A stretch of 64,000 nucleotides of DNA from Lepas anatifera (taxonomy: Eukaryota > Arthropoda > Thecostraca > Lepadidae). Made by a program: the position numbers and the translations under genes. The notes beneath the pieces are model-generated. The model saw only the letters and a program-made list of their open reading frames with translations. It was not told the DNA's origin and did not search any database. The DNA lies in assembly GCA_034440635.1 (NCBI GenBank), contig JAOTON010002091.1:62001-126000 (forward strand), in the 5' to 3' direction. Positions 11,106-23,070 of this stretch are shown in pieces (within the stretch, counting starts at the first letter, position 1; each line of letters starts with the position of its first letter).

Positions 11106-12255
11106 GTCAGTCTCCCTTTGGCGGCTAAAATATGCTTCAACTAACAACTCGGAATGAAGTGAACTCGGCCGTGTGTTCAGCCGTTATAAAGTGTGCTCCA
11201 AACATGATACAATTATCATAAAAAAGTCTAAGTTACTCGTGGCCCATACAATTATTCGCAAATTTGGGTATCCGGCACAATATTCCGAGGCGGCTGTGTT
11301 CACACGGCCGCGTGGATCGGCGAAATGGCACTGACTACGAGTCGATCGGGATGGAATATCAGAGAAAAGATAGCTTTCAGAAAGCGAAGATCATGCTGAA
11401 CTCGTCTTGCAGCGAGAGACTGGATGCCAAAATGTTAACTTAACTGGTAGGTTAGAGAAGCAAGGATGTAAAGTATGACAATTTAGCCACATCAAAAATT
11501 TGTATTGCAACCTCTCAACCCGACTCGACCCAGAATGAAGTGAATACAGCAGCGTGTTGGTACGAGCGAGGGGCAAATCCTGAGTCGTGTGTTCGTGTTA
11601 TCACAACGAATGTGCTCTGCGTAAATTTCATCGATGGAGCCAGCAATATTGGGGTTTTGCTGTGGACCGTGAAGTGGAAATGGCTTTACGGAAACTATGG
11701 ATGCTGTAAGGGAGGAAGAAGGTTATGAGTATTGACAGGTGTAGGCGAAACATTTGGGGACCAACCCGGGAAAAATCGCTGAACAGTCTGAAAAGAATCG
11801 GTCAAAATCGATCCGCTTTGGGAAGCATATTCCTTTGCCCCCCCGGACTCGCTATTGAGAAGCTGAGGCTAGACTTCTGACACTTTCCAATTAGGATCCG
11901 AAGACATTTTCGTAATTGTTTCCGTTGGCTGCTTGGCTAAAGTGGTGAGGACCTTTGGAGTTAAATAGGGACGGATGAGACTGGCTAATGGACGTGCACG
12001 ATGTGTGACCGCTAATCTGTTCGTCGGGTGGAAGGGAGCGCTTCTTAAAGACCAATCTCCGCGCATTTATAATCCCTCTTGCCGAACTTGAATGAAACTA
12101 TGGAGAGTGGAGTGGGAATGAGACATAGTGGTAGCAATGATATATACGTTGGTTTTGCAATTTCCACAAGTCGTGTTTGTCGCGTCACATTTACACATGG
12201 ACGGCGGAGATGAGTGCTGGTAGCCGTGCGAGCCACTAGCCACGATGCTCCCTAC
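11106..12255. other. Intronic unique sequence
   Basis: No conserved open frame or repeat seen. Confidence 0.4.
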
Positions 12256-12616
12256 CAGTGGCGAATCCAGGACAACAATTCGGGGGGCGAGTCTTCCCCG
12301 CTATTGCCTCGGAACAGCCTCCGGCTATGCATTATGTATTGATTTTATTTATTTGAGTAGGGCCTCTCCCAGCAGGCACACTTGCCCAATTACAGGGAGT
12401 ATTGGCGTGGGTGTTTAAAGGATCCTCTCCACCGGTTCAGATCGGACACGGAAGGCGGTTTCCCGCCGTGGGGATTGAACCCACGTTAATCCATGCTACC
12501 CGATCTGAAGGCGGGCAACTAAGCCACTAGGCCACCCCGGTCCCTAACTATAGACACTAGCATTTTGGGGGTGTGGGCTTGAGCCCCCTAGCCCCCCTCC
12601 CTTGTGTCCGCCACTG
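12256..12616. mobile_element. hAT-like MITE interrupted by a SINE
   Basis: Ends CAGTGGCGAATCCAGG and TGTGTCCGCCACTG; flanking 8-mers CTCCCTAC and CTCCCGAC match at 7 of 8. The interior family string GCCTCCGGCTATGCATTATG is broken at about 12330 by a tRNA-derived SINE. Confidence 0.7.
12330..12543 (-). mobile_element. tRNA-derived SINE nested in a MITE
   Basis: On the minus strand: GGTGGCCTAGTGGCTTAG (A-box-like), then GGGTTCAATCCCC (B box), a unique body, and an AATAAATAAAATCAAT tail. The order tRNA head, body, A-rich tail is typical of SINEs. Confidence 0.65.
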
Positions 12617-12959
12617 CTCCCGACTCCCTTCTACAACACACACTCCCACTGAGTGACGGACGTCCCGCTGAAGCGCAGGGGGTACGCTGTAGCTTCAGCG
12701 TTGGCAGTTGCGTGGTTAATACTCCCAACTTGACTCGTCTGTCGCCTTTGGGCTCTTCTGCGGTGGCCGGGTTCGCTTTCGTGTGACATTTTCTGGCCAC
12801 ACGGAAGCATTGCAGATGTAAAAAATGACAACAGGAGATAAACTCCTGATCTGTCTATTTGTATATTGGCTTCTGCTGAGGATGATACCTAAAAGTTCCT
12901 AAACAGATGGATGTGTCCGAATAGTGAATTACGTGTCCGGTTACCTCTATAGATCGGCT

Positions 12960-13400
12960 CACCCGTGTCCTGTGTTCGTGGTGTTTGTATGTCCGTCGTA
13001 TGTGTCATATGTTTCCGTCCTATGTGTGGGCTTTTGTGTGTTTGTCGGATATGTCGTGCTTTTCTGTGTGTCCGCTGTATGTTTGTACATTTTTTGTACA
13101 AACATACGTGTGCGTGATTTGGTCCTGTCTGTCGTATCTGTCGTATGTGCTGCGTGTGTGTGTACTTCGGGTGTGTGTGTGTGTGTCTCTCCTGTCGTAT
13201 TTGTCGGGCTTGTGGTGTGGTGTGGTGTGGTCAGTGAAGGCTTGGGCTTTCGGTCCTTGTTGTTGCACCTGTCGTATGTGTCGTGTGTGTGATTGTGTGC
13301 TGTGGTCCTATGTATCGCACCTGTCGTATGTGTCGTGTGTGTGTTGTGTGCTGTGGTCCTATGTATCGCACCTGTCTGTATGTGTCATGCCTTCGACTAT
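12960..13400 (+). repeat. GT-rich degenerate repeat (TGTCGTATGTGT)
   Basis: Low-complexity TGTCGTATGTGT array including two ~55-bp near-copies at 13267-13376 and a hairpin at 13077-13107 (13-bp perfect arms, five-T loop). Confidence 0.65.
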
Positions 13401-13854
13401 CAGCCGGCTTAAGCGACAGTGCGCCTGTCGGCCGCCTTTTTACCTATGACGTCACCTGCGATACCGCGAGATAAGCAGTTGACCAACCACAGGCACGACG
13501 GGCGCTTATGCTGGTGCGACAGGCGCCGGGGAAGCAGGCGGACCGATAGGAAACGGGGGCGTGTCCCCGTGGGACAGATCAGACCAAGGGTGCGTGTGAG
13601 CCTGCAGGCTAACCGTCTACCCAGCTGGGGGAACGATCAACGGTGTGGTGTGGAGTGGTGCGGGTGTGATTGTGTCGTGATTGTGTGAGGGTCGACAGGT
13701 TAGTGCCGTGCGCGGCTGGGTGGGATTTTTGTGCAGGCGGCTGCAGCAGGTGCGAGTGCGGCTGCCGCGACGTGAGGTGGTGCTGGGGTACTGCGTGAGG
13801 TGGGGGCGAGGAGGCTCAGAAGTGCTCTCAGGGTGTCCGTGTCGGCGGGTAGAA

Positions 13855-14235
13855 GACGGTCTCTCCAGAGTGCCAGTGTCCGGGACTCAGTCCCTCCAGA
13901 GTGTCGGTGTCCGAAACTCAGTCTCTCTAGAGTGCCAGTGTCCGGGACTCAGTCTCTCCAGAGTGCCAGTGTCCGGGACTCAGTCTCTCCAGGGTGTCGG
14001 TGTCCGGAACTCAGTCTCTCGGCTGCCACTGCCAGTATCGGTGATTAAGACTCAGTCTCTCGGAGTGTCGATGATTAAGACACTCTCTCAGGGTGTCAGT
14101 GACCGGGACTCAAGTCTCCCAGAGTGTCACTGCCATTGTCGGTGACTGGAAGTCAACCTCTCCAGAGTGCCCGTGACTGGAAGTCAGTCTTCCAGGAGTG
14201 CCCTTGACTGACAGTCAGTCTCTCAGAGTACCAGT
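13855..14235 (+). repeat. Minisatellite with TCTCTCCAGAGTG units
   Basis: About ten units near 32-36 bp of GACTCAGTCTCTCCAGAGTG followed by CCAGTGTCCGG. Each unit has a pyrimidine tract ending in CAG. Confidence 0.75.
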
Positions 14236-14239
14236 GTTC

Positions 14240-15587
14240 TGTGTCCAGGAGTCCCTGGACACTACTCGGCTCAAAACACCGCAGGACACATACATAGTGG
14301 GCGGGGCGGCACATCGTCGCAGGGAGGTGGTTAAAACTGTCTGAGGTCGGTATTGATAGTCTCAGAAGAGATTCAGTGTCCCTCCAAGCTGGACACTAGC
14401 GCTGTTTGGTTCTGCTATCTCAGCTCCTCTCTCCTGGTGAAGAACCACATGTCTTGATCTCTAGGATACAACACAACTGCCCTGTACACATCTGACATCT
14501 TTATACCGCCCATCCGTGTCGGAGATTTTGTACTACACAGGACGGAGCTGTCACATACACAGCTGTCATCTCAAGCGGACTGGTCTGTCATATACAGTCA
14601 TACGTAGCGGCGGCGTTGACTGTAGTTGAAACAACCTCAGGGGACCCGGGAGGACTTCAGTGGCCACTCAGGAGTGAGCTGCCAGGAAGAGATGGCGCTT
14701 TTGTGGGAGTGTCAGGTGTCAGTGTGGACATTAAATACCCCCAGAAGTTGACACACCCAAAACACTGAATTATGATGGTGATACCGTGATTATCGGAATC
14801 TGGACCCAAGCGTTAGGATTACGAGGAACGCTTAGTTTGGTGCCGTGTTGGTGTCATTTGAGGTGTTTGCGGCCTTTTATTTATATTCCTGGACATCAGA
14901 TTGACAGAACATCTGACCTGCTGCCTCGCAATCTCCGATTTATGTGGTGGGGATGGAACGGTCATCGAAACCCGCGATGGGTCTTGTGACCTGAAGGTAC
15001 AATGTAACACTGCGAGATCGGAGCTGTTCGACAAATTTATTCATATCATCGGATGATACATTTATCGTGAGCTGAGTGGCCTCAGAACATCCGTCAATCA
15101 AAATCTCGTCTGAAGAATGTCGAAAAAGTATTGACGGTGCTCGGATGCGATCCCGGCACCTTCGGTGCGCAGTCCCGCTATGGGCCAGCGAGTGTCCAGT
15201 GATGTCGGAGGATTCCGGAGGACCGAGTCGCTACCTGCCAAACACCGGTAGGTACCTGGGCTTAACTATCTGGTAACTTAACTACCCGGTATCTGCACTG
15301 TATTTATGCGATTGGTGTTGATTTATTTGCTTGTGTCGGGAATAGACTTTACACCCAGACGCAGACGTTTAAAGATAAAGACAATTCAAAAGGGGTTTAT
15401 CATAACTAAAACGGTTCGCTTGACTAAAAAGTTTGAAAACATGCAGTCGATGTTAAAACAGATGGTTTGTCACATACCTATTGGTTCTGACCTTAACACT
15501 AGCATGTGATGAATTGAAAAGGTCCGCCTTGCGCAGCGACGACCGTGGGCGTTAAAAGCTACAGCTGCCCGGCGGACCAAACCTCCT
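14240..15587. other. Intronic unique sequence
   Basis: Nothing recognised. Confidence 0.35.
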
Positions 15588-15591
15588 TTAA

Positions 15592-16034
15592 AGGGAATGC
15601 GGCACCTTGGTCGAATCCTGGAATTTAGTGAAATTAGGAGAACTTTTAGCTGACAATCAAGGAGGCGTCCATGATGTCTCCGAAAAATGTACAATAAGCT
15701 CAATATTTTTATTTTTAAAATGCTCCTCTAGGGAAAGAAATTAATGTATGCCTGTGTATGATGTCATGACGGCAACCACTACCATATTCAATACGCTTCA
15801 AGGGCTTTGATTGGCTAATGCTCATCGTGACGTCAGCATCGTCGCACCAAGAGCCATGACAACTGTGGCATGCTGCTAAGGGTACATGAGGGGTGCATTT
15901 CAGGTAGATTTTAGCCTTTTCTATGGAAATCTCGAGTTCCAAGACAAATGATATCTTGGGTACCGGGTTTTCCGACTTACTTTACCACTTGGCTATCTCA
16001 GTTAAAATCACGTTATGAAGGTGCCACATTCCCT
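15592..16034 (+). mobile_element. TTAA MITE family 2, copy 1
   Basis: 443 bp between TTAA at 15588-15591 and 16035-16038. Terminal inverted repeats are AGGGAATGTGGCACCTT type. The interior has CTTCAAGGGCTTTGATTGGC and TGACGTCAGCAT strings shared with copies at 26128 and 63606. Confidence 0.65.
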
Positions 16035-16184
16035 TTAACAGTTTCAACAGGAGGCTTGGGCACTTACAGAAAATGGCCAAGTGCTTCCTAAGTTCTCGGC
16101 TGGGGCACGTCCGGTACGGCACTCCCAAGCAGGGGAGCGGAGTCTATTCTGCTGAAAAGACGTGGTGTAGAAATCAAATACCGT

Positions 16185-16330
16185 CAGGGTCGGATCCAGA
16201 CCGCCGTTTGGGTGGGGCAGGGAGCAACGGGGCCCAATATCGTAAAAAAACGTTTTTTAATATGCAAAAATCGAGGAGGGTTTGGAGGGAAGGGCAATTG
16301 CCCGGTTAACCCCCCCTGGATCCGCCAATG
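16185..16330. mobile_element. hAT-like MITE
   Basis: Ends CAGGGTCGGATCCAGA and CCTGGATCCGCCAATG. Confidence 0.55.
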
Positions 16331-16759
16331 AATGCCGCACCTCTGGGAAAGTGAGTCTCTGGGAAATTATATTTTACAACTCTGCCCCAGATGACCATTC
16401 ATGTTCCAGAATTCCTCGAGTATTTTTACAGTATTTGATCGGTTTTTTAAAGAATATGATTGTAGAATGATCGTAGATCCATGGAAATAGTTCATCCGGA
16501 ATATTATCAGTGAAACAGTTGGAAATAATTTTGTTTAAAAGTTTCCAAATCAGAAAAGGTGAGTTTTATTTGTCTCCTTGACGACGGTCCATGAAATATG
16601 TCGTTTTAAAATCACAATCTCGACCCTGCACGTGTTCCTGCAAAGAGGCTATCCCTCCCCTATAGAGGTTCACCACGGTGCCCAAGTGGAAGTTTGGGAA
16701 CTCCCTACCAGCGTATGAATGGCGTTTGACAACCACCTGTCAGCACCATCTCAAAACCC

Positions 16760-17015
16760 AGGCGGAGGTTTAAGAAACATTTCCCAGTGCCCTAATTGTA
16801 ATTTGAGAACCATCTCCCGCAGCTTCCTAGTTCACGTTTGAGAATCTCCCTCCAGCTTCCGAGTTAACGTTTGAGGACCACCTCCCTGCGCCTTCTTTGA
16901 CATTTGAGAACCACGTACCAGCGCCTTGGTTGACATTTGAGGACCACCCGCCACCGGCCCTGGTTGACATTTGAGAGCCACCTGTCGGCGCCCTGGGTTG
17001 ATGTTTGAGAGCCAG
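16760..17015 (+). repeat. Minisatellite, about 35-37 bp
   Basis: Six or seven imperfect units around GTTGACATTTGAGAACCACC. Confidence 0.7.
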
Positions 17016-17959
17016 CGCTGTGCTGGCGCCGCCCCTGAGGAATCAATACTGCCGTCTGCACCATACTTCGACACGAAGCCCCTCCGCGCGGCTTTGGCAG
17101 GCCGCCGCCCGCCGGGGCTTCGCTTGGGACAGGCTGGGGCTTCGCTTGGGACGCCTTGGGGATTTTCTGTCCTGAAAGAGGTCGTTTGACGGTCTCAGGG
17201 TTTTTGGTAAATATCTGATAAGTTTATTTTTTAGCAGTTTAGTATAGCTCATATTTGGCACTGCTCTAAAATACTGATCAAAATACTGCTCTAAAATAGG
17301 ATCATACTATTTGGTACTGATCGAAAACATCACAATATTCCCCATGATTTTTCCAACGGGGAAGAATTGAGCCAGTTCTACACACAGGAGAAAATCGGCG
17401 GCATAAATTTTGTTAATGATCGTGGGTGCAGACAAGGGAATAGCTGTCAATAATCAGAAAAATAATGGATAAAGGATCATATAAACTGTGTTTTCAAGCA
17501 ATTAACCGGTGCAATAAAAAACTATTCAAATATCTTGGCCTGTTTTTATATCTGGTAGCTAAGAATACATCAGTCTTGGTGCAGAATAGTTCTAGATAGA
17601 CCATCCGGGATGTCGTGTTGCCATGGCAACAGCGGGGCTGATCACACTCCTGATGAACTACGCTACCAACAAGCTCAAATGAACTTCATGGCAGTTGAGG
17701 TATTGGCTTGTTTACCTTTCACATTCGGTTGTGGTTCCGATTCTTGGCTGGTCGTCCAGAGCTGGTTCTGACACGATAGCGCTTTCGTTGGAGCGTTGAC
17801 GCTTTCCGGAACTCGACAGTTCGTGTCGCTCCTGGGTCTGGTTTTCCCCTGCCTGCATTTTAATCTGATCTGCTGTTGGGTCTCACCAGCCCCCCTCTGA
17901 GAGCAAGGGCTGGTCCGTGGTGTGATGTTCCACCCCCAGCCTCCAAGGCTATACCAATG

Positions 17960-18135
17960 GGGATGGGTGGCCTGGTGGATAGAGCGTCTTTCTTCTAAGC
18001 CACCGGCCACGGGTTTTAGTCCCGGCGGAGCCTCTGAATAAATCGATCTAATCCCCCAAATCCCTTCCAACAGGATGGGAAATGGCGACGCCGTGTGATC
18101 CTGGCAGTTGGTGCTCTGTCAAACCCCAACAATGA
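17960..18135 (+). mobile_element. tRNA-derived SINE
   Basis: GGGTGGCCTGGTGGATAGAG (A box) and CGGGTTTTAGTCCCG (B box), then a body ending TCCTGGCAGTTGGTG ... AACCCCAACAATG, shared with the copies at 45820 and 2930. Confidence 0.6.
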
Positions 18136-18495
18136 TTAAAGGTATATCGATACTTTCCAAAGTATTCCAAAAGATAACCACACTCAAAGACTGAATGGTG
18201 TATTTTTACTATTTAAACGCAGTTGAAATCCTTGTGTTCTCCCGCGTTTGCGAGCGAGCATCACAAGATTTGAAATATTTTTAGCAGACCCAGCTGTGGA
18301 AAAATTGGTCCAGACCTGTGTGACGTCACTTTGGTGTGAAGGAATCCCTTCGAACCTGCCTTTAAAAAATGCATCTTGGACTCTCACTGGTTCTGAGTCA
18401 TATATCCGTTGAAGCCAGAGCTACGTCAAGATGTCACCTAGCCGTATGCCGTCACTAAATCGCAGCTGTTATTTTCGTTTTAGTTTTGTTCTCAG

Positions 18496-18600
18496 GAGAC
18501 AATGCAGGACGTGGGACCTCCTATCGGTCTCTCGGTCCTGAGTGGGTCGACACTGACCCGGTGGCAGAAACCCTATCAGAGACCCGTCGGGAGTCGCCAG
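18496..18600 (+). CDS. Possible alternative exon (low confidence)
   Basis: A pyrimidine-rich TTTTGTTCTCAG precedes an open stretch that, entered in phase 1, reads DNAGRGTSYRSLGPEWVDTD and onward without a stop to 18600. A phase-1 entry would fit the exon ending at 10564, and the SYR string recalls SYRR of the 10946 exon. The only plausible donor is a GC type, CAG|GCAAGG, giving a 105-bp exon of symmetric phase. No downstream exon with matching entry phase was found. The minisatellite just after it repeats the same CAGGCAAGG string. It may be an alternative exon, a relic of a duplication, or chance. Confidence 0.22.
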
Positions 18601-18915
18601 GCAAGGTTCAGTCCCTATGAGAATCTCCAGGCAAGGATTCAGTCCCTTTGAGAACCCCCAGGCAAGGATTCAGTCCCGCTGACAGTCCCTAGGAAAGGAT
18701 TCAGTTCCTTTGAGAGTTCTTAGGTAAGGATTCAGTCCCTTTGACAGTCCCTAGGCAAGGATTTAGTCCCGCTGACAGTCCCCAGGAAATGATTCAGTCC
18801 CGTTCAGTCGCCAGGCAAGGGTTCAGTCCCGTTAAGAGTCCCCAAGCAATGATTTTTTCAGATTCAGTCCCGTTGTGAGTCCCGAGGCAAGGGTTCGGTC
18901 CTGTTGGGAGTCCCC
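18590..18915 (+). repeat. Minisatellite with CCAGGCAAGGATTCAGTCCC units
   Basis: About ten units of 28-33 bp directly after the candidate exon at 18496-18600, whose GC-type donor string CAGGCAAGG is part of the unit. Confidence 0.75.
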
Positions 18916-19249
18916 AGGCGGAAGTTCAGTCCAGCCGCCTGCCGCGGGTGCGGCGGTCAGTCCGTCCGTCACGCGCGTCACGCTGGTCCGTCACGCTCTG
19001 AGTCACGCTGGCACGCGCATGCTGCGGCCTCGCCTCTGAAACGGCCGGCTTCAGGGTGTGGTGTGGCGTCACAGTTACAGACACAGACACAGACACAGAC
19101 ACAGACACGGCTGGCGGGCCGGATGGAACGACGACGCCGCACAGTCTCCCCGCTGCGGTGTCCGGTAGTGTCGATTAGTTTTTTTTACAACCTGCGTATT
19201 TTTCACTTTCGATATTGTAATGATCGGCATCTACTTCTCTTTCTTTTAG

Positions 19250-19518
19250 ATTGTATCGTGCACCTCCTGAATTGCACCGTGCAGCGCCTGAATTGTACGG
19301 CGGGCCGCCTGAATTGTACCGCGGGCCGCCTGAGTTGTACCGTGGACCGCCTGAGTTGTGTCGTGCAGCGCCTGAATTCCACCTTACATCACCTGAACTG
19401 TATTACACAGGGCCTGAGCTGTACCATAGTGACTGTGGCAACATCCAGAATATTGATACAGCTTCTGAATCTCCAATTAGTGTTCGTTTTTCTCACTGGC
19501 CTGTGGGGAGACCGGGAA
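19250..19518 (+). CDS. Possible exon made of 21-bp repeats (low confidence)
   Basis: TCTCTTTCTTTTAG|A precedes an open frame that ends at a strong donor-like AA|GTGAGT. Entered in phase 2, as the exon ending at 11105 would require, it reads LYRAPPELHRAAPELYGGPP and onward. It contains about seven imperfect 7-residue repeats (PPELYRG type) encoded by a 21-bp tandem repeat. It leaves in phase 1, which does not fit the 52259 exon. It could be a skipped or species-specific exon, or a minisatellite with chance splice sites. Confidence 0.2.
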
Positions 19519-19636
19519 GTGAGTACCGCGTGTGTCCAGTGGTGGCGTCCCTCAGTTGAAGTCGACCCTCTACAGGCCATAAACATGACACACCGCCGTG
19601 CTTTTTGCTGTAGAACTTCGGGCCCCTTACAGAGCT

Positions 19637-21443
19637 GTATATACATAAATTTCAGCAAATGTCCGTCCTATTTAGCGAGCTTACAATACCCGACGTTAGA
19701 CCTGTCGACTTGGTTCGTATTTATGGGCTGGGCAGAAGGTATCCCTCCACCTGTAGGTTAGAGGTGAAACCTGGTAGCCACGCACTCTGCAACTGTACTG
19801 TGACCGGTCATTTGGTATTTTCACCTGCTGTGAGAGTTTGTGCCTGTTATTTTGCTATGCAGTTGTCCGGTTTTTCACGATATCAGCGTGAGAGATAATA
19901 TTGGATGACGCTCCGAATCATACAACACCTCTGACCGTGCCACCAAATCACGGAAGTTCCCGGATGAACGAGCTTAACAAAACTTTGAAACTCCAGACCT
20001 CCAGAGTCACACTATTACGAGGCTTCGAACTGGCAGCTGCTCTATAGCGCTTTCAATACTCTGAGCTGTTATTGCTGGATTTGTCTTCGGCTATGGGAAC
20101 AAATTTTGGCACAAGACAAGGAACTTCGGGGACACAGTTTAGAAGAAGTTAAGCAGTGCTCTTGCTTGGTGTGTGTTGTCATATCTTTAAATAAGCAAGA
20201 CTGATGCACATTTATTCGCAGTGCCGCTGTGTGCCGGTGTGCCGACTGATCTCACTCACCTGTAATAACCTGCTCATCCATTTCGATCATCGTCTGATTG
20301 TTGTGAAGTTAATCGCACTGTACAACGTTACTACGAATACTTCGGATCCTTTGAACACGGGCACAACAATAGAAACGAGATATATACCTGGGACAGCATT
20401 TAGATGAGAGAGGAAACTGTTGATGTAGAGAGGAGACGGGACTGGTGGTGCAGTGATCCCAGGATTAGCCTTCTCCGACGGAACGAGAAACACGAGGAGG
20501 AGCACCAGGTCAGCATTTCTTCACCGTCCTGCCAACCGCGACATACACCGTTTCAGCTTTGCATCTAGACTGCTACAACCAGGGAAAGTGCATCTGTTGG
20601 ACATTTCTACAACGTGCTTGTTTAAGAGATATTTATTATGCATGTGTTCAAGACAGCATCTGCGATCAGCACGCTGATGCTTTCAGGAAGCTTCACCGAT
20701 AGGTCAAATCGTCCTTGTTAAAAGTAAAGGGAGCAAAAGTAGGAGTGTTGTTCTGGCGTCACAAATCTAAGGATGGCACTGTTGTGGCAAATCTGGGTAT
20801 GGTGTCACAAATCTGGGGATGACACTTGTGACAAATCTTGGGATATTGTCACAAATCTGGGGATGCTGCTATAAATCTGAGGATGTCGTTTTATCTGTGG
20901 ACGAGTGATCCCCACCATATTGACTGTCCTCAATGCTATTTTTCAAGCGTGTGGCTCGGTGTTGCGCCGCGATTCGCTTCTCTTTTGGGAAAGAAATGTG
21001 TCTACAATACCACTACCAGCAACTCTATACACAATAATAGCAAGAAACCCGACCAACCGTGATAGTCTAACCCCGGAGGCTTGGGAGTTTCAAAAGTTGT
21101 GTTAAGCTCGTTCATCCGGGAACTTTAGTGATTTGGCGGCACGGTCAGAGGTTTTGTATGATTCGGAGCGTCATCCAACATTATCTCCCACGCTGATATC
21201 GTGAAAAACCGAACAACTGCACAGCAAAACAACGGAAACAAACTCCCACAGCAGGTGAAAATACCAAATGACCGGTCACAGTACAGTTGCAGAGTGCGTG
21301 GCTACCAGGTTTCACCTCTAACCTACAGGTGGAGGGATACCTTCTGCCCAGCCCATAAATACGAACCAAGTCGACAGGTCTAACGTCGGGTATTGTAAGC
21401 TCGCTAAATAGGACGGACATTTGCTGAAATTTATGTATATACT
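19637..21443. mobile_element. Foldback-like element, about 375-bp inverted arms
   Basis: Left arm 19637-20013 and right arm 21058-21443 are inverted copies with few differences; the outer 180 bp are almost identical. The 79-codon open frames in each arm are the same sequence read on opposite strands and are not taken as genes. The 1.05-kb middle holds imperfect TCACAAATCTGGGGATG repeats. No transposase is seen. The (GA)n tract begins 130 bp outside the right arm. Confidence 0.55.
20755..20885 (+). repeat. Short tandem repeat TCACAAATCTGGGGATG
   Basis: Five or six imperfect copies in the loop of the foldback element. Confidence 0.6.
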
Positions 21444-21570
21444 AGTTTCTAATGGGTCATATGTCTGTTATCATCTGCTCGTCCGTCGGTCATCGTGCGA
21501 TTGTGTTTGTGAGCTGCATTTTATAATACAATGGTACCTCGATTATTTCTTACCGGACGGCTTCGGCTAT

Positions 21571-22858
<1,288 letters not shown>

Positions 22859-23070
22859 CAGTGGCGGATCCAGGACTTCATTTGGGGAGGGGGTCAGGGG
22901 CTCGAACTGCACCCGCCATTGCCTCAGAACAGTTTCCTGCTATACATGAACTACAGGCACTCGGACATTTGGGAGGGGGGACATTTCGGGCATTGTGGAG
23001 TGTCATTAACTATAGGCACTCCAGCAGTTTCCTGAGTTAGCTCCTAGCTCCCCTCCTTGTATCCGCCACT
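22859..23070. mobile_element. hAT-like MITE
   Basis: Ends CAGTGGCGGATCCAGG and TTGTATCCGCCACT; interior holds two copies of a 'TATAGGCACTC' motif common in the family. Confidence 0.6.

Noticed and set aside
19659..19898. 79-codon frame conserved in two places (also 21181-21420, minus)
   Set aside because: The identity is explained by the inverted arms of the foldback element; no family or codon evidence for a protein.
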